The translations under genes were made by a program, and so were the position numbers. A stretch of DNA of 21,357 nucleotides from Treponema sp. (lineage in GTDB: Bacteria > Spirochaetota > Spirochaetia > Treponematales > Treponemataceae). Below the pieces are notes generated by a model. It did no database searches. It saw only the letters and a program-made list of their open reading frames with translations, and was not told where the DNA came from. Of the stretch, positions 7,263-13,589 are shown piece by piece; the first letter of the stretch is position 1, and every line of letters begins with the position of its first letter. The stretch lies in the NCBI GenBank assembly GCA_017390125.1, contig JAFPCT010000170.1:1-21357 (forward strand), read 5' to 3'.

Positions 7263-8258
7263 TTATTTTGCCTGTAATGTTCCGTTCTGGATGATGAATG
7301 TTGCCTTATCAAGGTATTCTGCCGGAATAGTTATTCCGCAGAGAGCGGCTGCATCCAGGTCAAAGAGAAGGTCGCTGTCTTCTGGTTTTGTCATGAAGCG
7401 TACCGGAATTTCCGAAGGTTTTGAACCGCTCAAAATCTGGATTACAATTTCGCCGGTAGCTCGTCCAGCCTTGTAATAGTTGAAGCCGGAAGCCATAAAG
7501 CAGCCGCCGTTTTTTGCACCGGTTACGTCGCCGCTGAAAATAGGTTTCTTTGCTTTCTTGAATACGCTTACAAGACTTGGAAGTGCGCTGAATACTGTAT
7601 TGTCTGTAGTGAGGTAGATTCCGTCCACCCGGTCTACGATGACTTCTGCAGCCTGCTTTACTTCTGATGAAGTTGTGATTGACTGTGTGACAAGGTTCAG
7701 ACCTGCTTCCTTGCAGCCTTTTTTGATGAGCTCAAGGCTTGAGAGCGAGTTGTCTTCGTTTGAAGTGTAGATGTAGCCCAGAGTTTTGATTCCTGCTATT
7801 TTGGCGAAAATTTTTATGTGCTCAATTGAAGGAAGCTCGTCGCTCATACCGGTCACGTTGTTTTCACCGTGTTGCAGAGTCGTTACAAGTCCTGCTTTAA
7901 GCGGATCTGTTACTGTTCCGAAAACAACCGGTGCATTCTTGAGTGTGTTTGCAAGTGCAATTGCTACCGGTGTTGCGATTCCTACTGCAACGTCCACTTT
8001 TTCGTCGCGGAACTGAACTGCTATTTGGTTTGCTGTATTTACGTCGCCGTTTGCATTCTGAAGGTCATATTTTGCGTTGATGCCTGCATCTTTGATTGCA
8101 TCCATTATGCCGCGTTCTACGTCATCGAGAGCTTCATGCTGAACGATTTTTGCAATACCGATTTTTACCGGTTTGCCGGTTTTTGCGTTGTTTTTGCTGC
8201 AGCCTGAAAATGAGAGTGCTGCCAATACTGCCGAAGCCATAAGAAAAGGTCTTTTCAT
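7263..8258 (-). CDS. ABC transporter substrate-binding lipoprotein, TrpX/COG2984 type
   Basis: 331 residues from the ATG at 8258. A longer reading from a TTG at 8270 would place the GGAGG ribosome-binding site inside the gene, so it is rejected. The signal peptide ends at Cys20 (SFSGC), giving a lipid-anchored protein. The mature protein is an ABC_sub_bind (PF04392) two-lobe binding protein: KIGIAKIVQHEALDDVERGI, then VDVAVGIATPVAIALAN, FGTVTDPLKAGLV, NVTGMSDELP, and YLTTDNTVFSALPSL, all conserved landmarks of COG2984. It is the first gene of a complete importer with the permease and ATPase behind it. The streptococcal relatives bind tryptophan or related compounds; the ligand cannot be read from sequence alone. 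Expression may be controlled through the palindrome overlapping its promoter. Confidence 0.88.
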   Translation of the reverse strand: MKRPFLMASAVLAALSFSGCSKNNAKTGKPVKIGIAKIVQHEALDDVERGIMDAIKDAGINAKYDLQNANGDVNTANQIAVQFRDEKVDVAVGIATPVAIALANTLKNAPVVFGTVTDPLKAGLVTTLQHGENNVTGMSDELPSIEHIKIFAKIAGIKTLGYIYTSNEDNSLSSLELIKKGCKEAGLNLVTQSITTSSEVKQAAEVIVDRVDGIYLTTDNTVFSALPSLVSVFKKAKKPIFSGDVTGAKNGGCFMASGFNYYKAGRATGEIVIQILSGSKPSEIPVRFMTKPEDSDLLFDLDAAALCGITIPAEYLDKATFIIQNGTLQAK

Positions 8259-8270
8259 AGATTCCTCCAA

Positions 8271-8290
8271 ACGTGAATATTATATCACGT
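8271..8290. promoter_or_regulatory. Palindrome over the -10 box of the TrpXYZ-type importer promoter (candidate operator)
   Basis: Perfect 6-bp arms ACGTGA (8271-8276) and TCACGT (8285-8290) enclose an 8-nt centre that contains the TATAAT box. A repressor bound here would occlude RNA polymerase and the start site near 8272. The regulator is not identifiable in this window. Confidence 0.5.
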
Positions 8291-8308
8291 TCTTATCTAT
8301 AGTAACAA
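8279..8308 (-). promoter_or_regulatory. Promoter of the TrpXYZ-type importer operon
   Basis: On the minus strand TTGTTA (8303-8308) is followed after 18 nt by a perfect TATAAT (8279-8284). The predicted start near 8272 gives a leader of only about 13 nt, just enough for the GGAGG before the ATG at 8258. There is therefore no room for a riboswitch, T-box or attenuator in the leader, and control must act on initiation. Confidence 0.65.
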
Positions 8309-8326
8309 GAGAACTTTATTCCTCTT
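8307..8326. repeat. AT-rich inverted repeat between the solute-binding gene and the importer promoter
   Basis: AAGAGGA/TTCTCTT (minus-strand reading; arms 8320-8326 and 8307-8313, one G-T pair, 6-nt loop) lies downstream of the stop of the solute-binding gene and touches the -35 box of the importer. It might end transcripts from the chemoreceptor/binding-protein unit, but no T-run follows, so a terminator is only a possibility. Confidence 0.25.
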
Positions 8327-8358
8327 CGTGGTACGGCTTCGGGTTATTCCGGCAGGCG

Positions 8359-9582
8359 TTATCCTCTGATTTTTGCGTTCAGAGAATTCAATTCGGTCTG
8401 GACGTCTGCGCCGTTCCAGATGTTCCAGAGGACTGAGCTCATTTCACTCCAGAACTTGCTCATTGCCGGGATTGAAGGCATCGGGAATGCGGAATCAAGC
8501 TGCTTAAGGAAGCCGCCCATGTACTTGTTATTTACGCTTATGTTGATTGACGGAAGTGCGCCTGTAAGCTCAAAGCGGAGTTTCTGCATTTCCGGACTGA
8601 TAAGGAATTCTGCAAATTCTGCGGCTTCTTTCGGATGGGTTGAATATGTAGTTACGAACATTCCTCGTGTGCCGCTGAAAGAAGAAGCTGGCTTTGATTC
8701 TCCAGGGAGCGACGGAAGCGGAGCAACGCCAAAGTCTATGCCGGCACGCTCAAAGGTGCTTATGTTCCAGAGTCCGGTTATGTGCATAGCGGCGTTTCCA
8801 GAAGCGAACATACCGTCACAGGCTGCGGAGCCAAGCTCTATGCCGGCAAGATCCAGCTTTGTGCGCAATGACTGGAACAGCTTCATTCCGCTTACTGCAG
8901 AAGGTGTGTTCATGCATGGATTTGAAGCGTCCGTACCAGTTTCGCCGTAGAGACGGTTTCCGTTTGCTGTTGTAAAGAGGATCGAATAATAGCCGTTTGT
9001 TACGTCCATTACAAATCCCAGCTGCTGGGGGTGAGTGCTGTTAAAGTCCTGAACCCAGTCGATAAGCTCGTCCCATGTCTTTGGAACGCTGCTTTCCGGG
9101 ATAAGTTTTTTGTTGTAGAAAAGGGCGTATGTTTCTGCACAAGCCGGATAGCCGTACATTGTACCCTTGTAGGTAAGAGCCTTTGAGCAGGCGCCTAGAA
9201 CTTTTCTGGAAACTTCCTGGGAATTTTCTGTCGGCATGATCAGTTTTTTTGAAACCAGCTTTCCCAGATTATCGTGAGCCGAAGCAATGATGTCTGCTCC
9301 GATTCCGTTAGGACCGTCGTGCTCCAGAGTCGGAATCATATCGTTCAAGCCTACGTTTATATAGTCGATGACTACGTTTGGGTTCTTTTCGGTGTATGCT
9401 TTTCCAGCCAGCTTTATGAATTCATCAACGCCGTTTTTGGTTTCCCATACGCGGATGTGAATTTCCTTTTCATTTTTCGGGACGCTACCCTGGGAGCTTT
9501 TTGAACACCCTGCAAAGAGGGCGAGCTGGATAAGGGATGCGGCAAAAATATATGGTCTGCAATTTTTCATAAAATTCATCAT
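8359..9582 (-). CDS. Family 1 extracellular solute-binding lipoprotein (probably sugar), without permease genes
   Basis: 407 residues. A signal peptide ends at Cys26 (LFAGC), so the protein is lipid-anchored. The fold is the SBP_bac_1 type of carbohydrate ABC importers: IHIRVWETKNGVDEF at the start, YGYPACAETYALFYNKKLIPE in the first hinge, PKTWDELIDW, then SGNAAMHITGLWNISTF and FGVAPLPSLPG. AGGAG is 7 nt before the first of two tandem ATGs; the second (9579) could equally be used. It follows the chemoreceptor gene by 15 nt on the same strand, and no MalF/MalG-type permeases or ATPase are adjacent. It therefore either serves a transporter encoded elsewhere or presents ligand to the chemoreceptor, as MalE does to Tar in E. 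coli. The sugar specificity is an inference from the family. Confidence 0.85.
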   Translation of the reverse strand: MMNFMKNCRPYIFAASLIQLALFAGCSKSSQGSVPKNEKEIHIRVWETKNGVDEFIKLAGKAYTEKNPNVVIDYINVGLNDMIPTLEHDGPNGIGADIIASAHDNLGKLVSKKLIMPTENSQEVSRKVLGACSKALTYKGTMYGYPACAETYALFYNKKLIPESSVPKTWDELIDWVQDFNSTHPQQLGFVMDVTNGYYSILFTTANGNRLYGETGTDASNPCMNTPSAVSGMKLFQSLRTKLDLAGIELGSAACDGMFASGNAAMHITGLWNISTFERAGIDFGVAPLPSLPGESKPASSFSGTRGMFVTTYSTHPKEAAEFAEFLISPEMQKLRFELTGALPSINISVNNKYMGGFLKQLDSAFPMPSIPAMSKFWSEMSSVLWNIWNGADVQTELNSLNAKIRG

Positions 9583-9597
9583 GTGCTTTCTCCTAGG

Positions 9598-11679
9598 TTA
9601 AACCTGGAACTGGTCTACCTGACCGCCGATTTCGTCAATTGAATTTGACATTTTGTCTGAGATTTCAGAAAGGGAATTTCCTGTCTGCTGGATTGTCTCT
9701 GCACCGTTCTGCATCTGCTCCATGTTACGCTTGAGCTCAATTGTTGAGCTCTGCAGGTTCTGGATTTCCTTGAGAATTGCGGCGTTTCCTTCTGACATTT
9801 CATTTACTGCGGAAAGAACTATCTGGGTGCTGTCATTCATTGTGCCCAGAGATTCATTGATCTTTTCAGAGCCTTTGTGTTGTTCTTCCATTGCGGTTGA
9901 AATTTCTTTTACCAGATAATCTGTGGAATGGATTTCCTGACTTACGTCCTTGAATGCAAGCCGGGATTCATTTGCAGAAGAAATGATGTCCTTGATTGAT
10001 TCCTGGATGTTGCCGAGCTGCTCGCTGATTTCCTTTGATTGTGCTGTAGAAGTTTCTGAAAGTTTTCGGATTTCGTCTGCAACAACGGAGAAACCCTGTC
10101 CTGCGTCGCCGGCGTGGGCAGCTTCGATTGCGGCATTCATGGCAAGAAGGTTTGTCTGGCTTGCAATAGCCTGAATCGTCTTGTTGGCATTTCCAAGCAT
10201 CTCCGACTGCTCGCCGATGATTTCGATTTTCTTGCTCATGTCGTCCTGTTTCTGAACGCCGTTCTCTGCTTTCTTTTCCAGCACTTCGAAAGACCTTGCC
10301 ATCTTTTCAACAGAGTTATTTACCGTGCCGATGTTTTCGATCATTGCAGAAACTGCGCCGCTTGCAACAGTTACGCTCTGGGACTGGTTTTCTACCATGC
10401 GCTCAAGGGAATCGATGTTTGAGGAAATTTCATGTACGGCGGTAGCTGTCTGGTCTACGCTGGCAAACTGCTGTGCCGTTCCGTCCTGAGTTGACTTTAT
10501 GTTCTTGAGGATTTCATTGATTGACTGAAGTGTATTTTCAGTGTTTTCCTTAAGCAGGATTCCTACGTCGAACAGGGAATTCTTTGACTCTTTCATGACG
10601 GTTATGATTGTCTGGAGCTTTTGGGTAAAGGTATTGAATCCTTCTACAAGTTCTCCGATTTCGTAGTCTGCCTTTACCTGAATACGCTGCGTAAGGTCTG
10701 CTTTTCCAGAGGCAATCTGGCCGATACTTGAGCTGACGCGGCGGAGAGGTGTAAGGCTGCGGGAAAGGAGCACTCCGCTGAAACATCCCATTGCAATCGC
10801 AATTATTGTGATGATTATCATGCGGATCAAAATTATCTTAAGGATTGCCAGGGCCTGGGATTTGTCCTGAATGATTCCAAGGTGCCATGTTCCGCCGTTT
10901 ATTGAAACGAATGAAAGGAAGTATGATTTTCCGTTCATGCTGAAAGTTTCAAGGCCGTTTTCGTTCTGGATCATCTTTATCTGAAGTTCACGGAACTGTC
11001 CGAATTTTGTGTCCGGGGCGAAGTCCGGGTCATGGATGTTGTTTTCAAGGGAATTCCTGCTCTTGTAGTCAACGCCGGCCATTTTGTCTCCGGCATCGTT
11101 TATGATGAAGATAAAGCCGTCGTAGTCAAGATCGATGGAAGATGTAATCTGATTTGTAAAGGAAGCGTCTGCTACTCCGGAAAGTACGCCGGCTACTCCT
11201 CCGTTTTTGTTGTAGAGAGGGCAGCTTACGACTACCACCATCTTCTTGTAGCGGCTGTCATAAACCAGATCAGAGATGTTTGCTTTTCCTCCAAGCGCAA
11301 TTCCGTAGTAGGCGCGGTCGCCTACCCATACGTCATCGCCCTGTGTTGAATGGGCCATTCCGTTTGCGTTTCCGACCTCGAAGGATTCAAATCCTATTCG
11401 ACGTGCTTCTGCCTGAAGGATAGGTTTTTGTACTGCCCAGTTCATTCCGCGGATATCCGTGCGCTGGGCAATTGCCTCAACTTCTCTGATGTAGGCGTCA
11501 ATCGTAATCTCAATAAGTTTTCCCGCATTATCACGGCATTTCGTCATTGTGCCGATAACCTGATTTGTCTGTACTTTGTTCAAAAGGTAAATCGAAAAGG
11601 CTGTCTGAATGGTGCAGACAAGTACTACAAGTAAGGCTATACGGATAATAATTTTGAAAGCTAAACTGTTTGTTTTCAT
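9598..11679 (-). CDS. Methyl-accepting chemotaxis protein with dCache-type sensor
   Basis: 693 residues. TM1 spans ~9-33, a periplasmic dCache-like sensor ~36-275 (including VWVGDRAYYGIALGGKANISD at ~117-137), TM2 ~281-305 and HAMP ~305-358. The signalling coiled coil covers ~400-690 with the conserved hairpin tip QTNLLAMNAAIEAAHAGDAGQGFSV around 508-531, which contacts CheA and CheW. The C-terminus ends VDQFQV and lacks the NWETF-type CheR tether, so methylation would have to work without it. GGGAG lies about 7 nt before the ATG. A solute-binding lipoprotein gene follows 15 nt downstream on the same strand. Sensor ligand is unknown; I did not recognise the amino-acid-binding residue set of dCache_1AA sensors. 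Confidence 0.93.
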   Translation of the reverse strand: MKTNSLAFKIIIRIALLVVLVCTIQTAFSIYLLNKVQTNQVIGTMTKCRDNAGKLIEITIDAYIREVEAIAQRTDIRGMNWAVQKPILQAEARRIGFESFEVGNANGMAHSTQGDDVWVGDRAYYGIALGGKANISDLVYDSRYKKMVVVVSCPLYNKNGGVAGVLSGVADASFTNQITSSIDLDYDGFIFIINDAGDKMAGVDYKSRNSLENNIHDPDFAPDTKFGQFRELQIKMIQNENGLETFSMNGKSYFLSFVSINGGTWHLGIIQDKSQALAILKIILIRMIIITIIAIAMGCFSGVLLSRSLTPLRRVSSSIGQIASGKADLTQRIQVKADYEIGELVEGFNTFTQKLQTIITVMKESKNSLFDVGILLKENTENTLQSINEILKNIKSTQDGTAQQFASVDQTATAVHEISSNIDSLERMVENQSQSVTVASGAVSAMIENIGTVNNSVEKMARSFEVLEKKAENGVQKQDDMSKKIEIIGEQSEMLGNANKTIQAIASQTNLLAMNAAIEAAHAGDAGQGFSVVADEIRKLSETSTAQSKEISEQLGNIQESIKDIISSANESRLAFKDVSQEIHSTDYLVKEISTAMEEQHKGSEKINESLGTMNDSTQIVLSAVNEMSEGNAAILKEIQNLQSSTIELKRNMEQMQNGAETIQQTGNSLSEISDKMSNSIDEIGGQVDQFQV

Positions 11680-11729
11680 CTTTACTCCCGTTTAAAAATT
11701 GAATTCTCTATATAAAGACCGCATGTTTC

Positions 11730-11759
11730 AGTATATTCCATGATTTCGGTTTTGTACAA
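11730..11759 (-). promoter_or_regulatory. Promoter of the chemoreceptor/solute-binding protein unit
   Basis: On the minus strand TTGTAC (11754-11759) is separated by 18 nt from TATACT (11730-11735). The predicted start near 11723 leaves a leader of about 44 nt. I did not see a sigma-28 type flagellar promoter (TAAA / CCGATA) in this gap, so the housekeeping sigma factor is the simpler choice. Confidence 0.5.
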
Positions 11760-11781
11760 TCTTTTGTGTAAATTCATCCAT

Positions 11782-11810
11782 TTGACCGCAAGGAATTTGT
11801 TAGGTATAAT
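11782..11810 (+). promoter_or_regulatory. Strong promoter of ptsI, very close to the start codon
   Basis: TTGACC (11782-11787), a 17-nt spacer and a perfect TATAAT (11805-11810) make the best promoter in the window. Only 11 nt separate the -10 box from the ATG at 11822, so transcription should begin about 5 nt before the start codon. No Shine-Dalgarno sequence lies in those bases. Confidence 0.75.
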
Positions 11811-11821
11811 TGAAAAATATT

Positions 11822-13543
11822 ATGGAAGTTTTTCTTGGTATTTCTGCGGCTGGCGGTACGGCAGTCGGGCAGGCGTTTATAATTCCGGATGCGGAAAAAA
11901 GAGCAGTTTCTCAAAAGCGTATAAAAGAGTCGGAATCGGAGACTGGCTGGAAACGCTTTGAAGATGCAATAAATGTCGTTACTCAGGATGTCAGCAAAAA
12001 ATTGGCGCTGCTACCAAAGGAAACTAAACCAAATGACATTCAGCGTGAGATTCTTGAAACCTACATACTCATGCTTGCAGATCCAGTCTTTCTTAAAGAA
12101 GTAAAAGATTTTTACAAAAAAGAACTTTTCAACATTGAATATACAATCTACTTAAAATCAGAAGAATATGCTTCAAAATTGAGAAGCGCCGGAAACGAAT
12201 ATCTTGCAGAACGTGCCCAGGACATAACGGATGTCTTCGGAATGGTTTTGAATGAGATGATGGGCATTCACCCTTTTGACATAAATCAGGTTCCGGAAGA
12301 CAGCGTGGTTCTTGCCACAACTCTTACACCTACGGACATAATCGTTCTTTCAAAAAAGAACCTTCTCGGGCTTGTTCTTACGGAAGGCGGACTTTCAAGC
12401 CATGTCGTAATCCTTGCCCGCAACTACGGGATTCCTACGCTGGTAGGCGTTAACCGTGCCAGCATTCAGAAAAAGATAAATAACGGCGAATGGCTTATCA
12501 TTGATACGGAAGTCGGCGAAATTCTTGCCGAGCCGGACGATGAAACACTGGCAACGTACCGCATGAAAATTCAGGCTGAGCGGGAAGAGAATAACCTGCT
12601 CAACGAATACCTTGATAAGCCTGCAAAAACAAAGGATGGTGAGGAATTCAAGCTGTTTGCCAACATCGGTTCTACGGAAGAGGCGGACATTGCGGCAAAG
12701 AGCGGAGCAGACGGAATAGGACTTTTCCGAACTGAATTTCTTTACATGAGCATGACTGACGGAAGCGCCCACGTTTCTGCCAGGGCATTCAATGAGGAAG
12801 GTCAGTTTGAGGCCTACAGGCACGTTCTTGAGATTATGAAGGGAAAGCCGGTTACCATCCGTACGCTGGATGCCGGCGGTGACAAGCTCATCAATTCGGC
12901 GGACATTCCTGCCTTTACTGAAAAGAACCCGCTCATGGGAATGCGTGCAGTCCGCCTGAGCCTTGCATATCCGCAGATTCTTAGGACTCAGCTCAGGGCT
13001 TTGTACCGGGCAAGCGTCTACGGAAACCTCCGCATCATGCTTCCGCTCATTACTTCTACGGAGCAGGTTGAAAAATGTCTTGCGATTGCCGCTCAGGTCC
13101 GCGAGGAGCTTGAGAGCGAGAACGTTCCTTTTGTAAAAGACGTGCCTGTCGGAATAATGGTGGAAACAGCCGCCGCAGCCCTTACAAGCGACTGCCTTGC
13201 AAAAGTTTCCGATTTCTTTTCTCTGGGTACAAACGACCTTACGCAGTACACGCTTGCGGTTGACCGCGAGAATTCAAATGTCGCTGCTCTTTACGATGAA
13301 TTTAATCTGGCGGTTCTGCGCCTTATAGACCTTACGATTACCAATGCAAAAAAGGCAAAGATTCCAGTTTCTGTCTGCGGTGAAATGGCAAGCCGACGAG
13401 ACAGCGTCCTGGTCCTTGGAGGCATGGGAATCCGCAATCTGAGTATGGGCGTGAAACTCATTTCAAAAACAAAAAAATTACTGTCACAATTCACCATTGA
13501 AGAACTCAAGGCGATTTCCTCAAAGAGGTTAAATCGGTTATAA
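11822..13543 (+). CDS. ptsI: Phosphoenolpyruvate-protein phosphotransferase (PTS enzyme I)
   Basis: 573 residues, close to the 575 of E. coli enzyme I. The enzyme transfers phosphate from phosphoenolpyruvate to HPr. The phosphorylated histidine is His194 in GGLSSHVVILAR. The C-terminal PEP-binding barrel shows GIGLFRTEFLYM, RTLDAGGDK, MLPLITSTEQVE, GIMVETAAAAL and the catalytic cysteine in VSVCGEMA. The ATG at 11822 is chosen because the promoter leaves no transcript for the in-frame TTG at 11810. There is no Shine-Dalgarno site, so leaderless-type initiation is likely. No ptsH or sugar-specific EII gene is adjacent. In Treponema pallidum the PTS is incomplete and thought to be regulatory; the same may hold here, but genes elsewhere could complete it. 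Confidence 0.95.
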   Translation: MEVFLGISAAGGTAVGQAFIIPDAEKRAVSQKRIKESESETGWKRFEDAINVVTQDVSKKLALLPKETKPNDIQREILETYILMLADPVFLKEVKDFYKKELFNIEYTIYLKSEEYASKLRSAGNEYLAERAQDITDVFGMVLNEMMGIHPFDINQVPEDSVVLATTLTPTDIIVLSKKNLLGLVLTEGGLSSHVVILARNYGIPTLVGVNRASIQKKINNGEWLIIDTEVGEILAEPDDETLATYRMKIQAEREENNLLNEYLDKPAKTKDGEEFKLFANIGSTEEADIAAKSGADGIGLFRTEFLYMSMTDGSAHVSARAFNEEGQFEAYRHVLEIMKGKPVTIRTLDAGGDKLINSADIPAFTEKNPLMGMRAVRLSLAYPQILRTQLRALYRASVYGNLRIMLPLITSTEQVEKCLAIAAQVREELESENVPFVKDVPVGIMVETAAAALTSDCLAKVSDFFSLGTNDLTQYTLAVDRENSNVAALYDEFNLAVLRLIDLTITNAKKAKIPVSVCGEMASRRDSVLVLGGMGIRNLSMGVKLISKTKKLLSQFTIEELKAISSKRLNRL

Positions 13544-13544
13544 T
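13539..13544 (+). promoter_or_regulatory. Possible -10 box for der, overlapping the ptsI stop
   Basis: A perfect TATAAT covers the ptsI stop codon, but no good -35 hexamer sits 16-18 nt upstream. It may give der some independent transcription. Otherwise der is read through from ptsI, since no terminator is visible in the 46-nt gap. Confidence 0.3.
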
Positions 13545-13589
13545 CACAACCGGCTTTTTGGCAAAAAAAACTAGCTAAGGAAAAAAACA

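Noticed and set aside
8259..8270. TTG start at 8270 for the importer binding protein
   Set aside because: It would place the GGAGG ribosome-binding site inside the coding region. The ATG at 8258 has ideal spacing and gives a cleaner signal peptide.
8259..8358. Possible tryptophan T-box, riboswitch or attenuator upstream of the TrpXYZ-type importer
   Set aside because: The promoter leaves only about 13 nt of leader, and the upstream 100 nt show no T-box or leader-peptide pattern.
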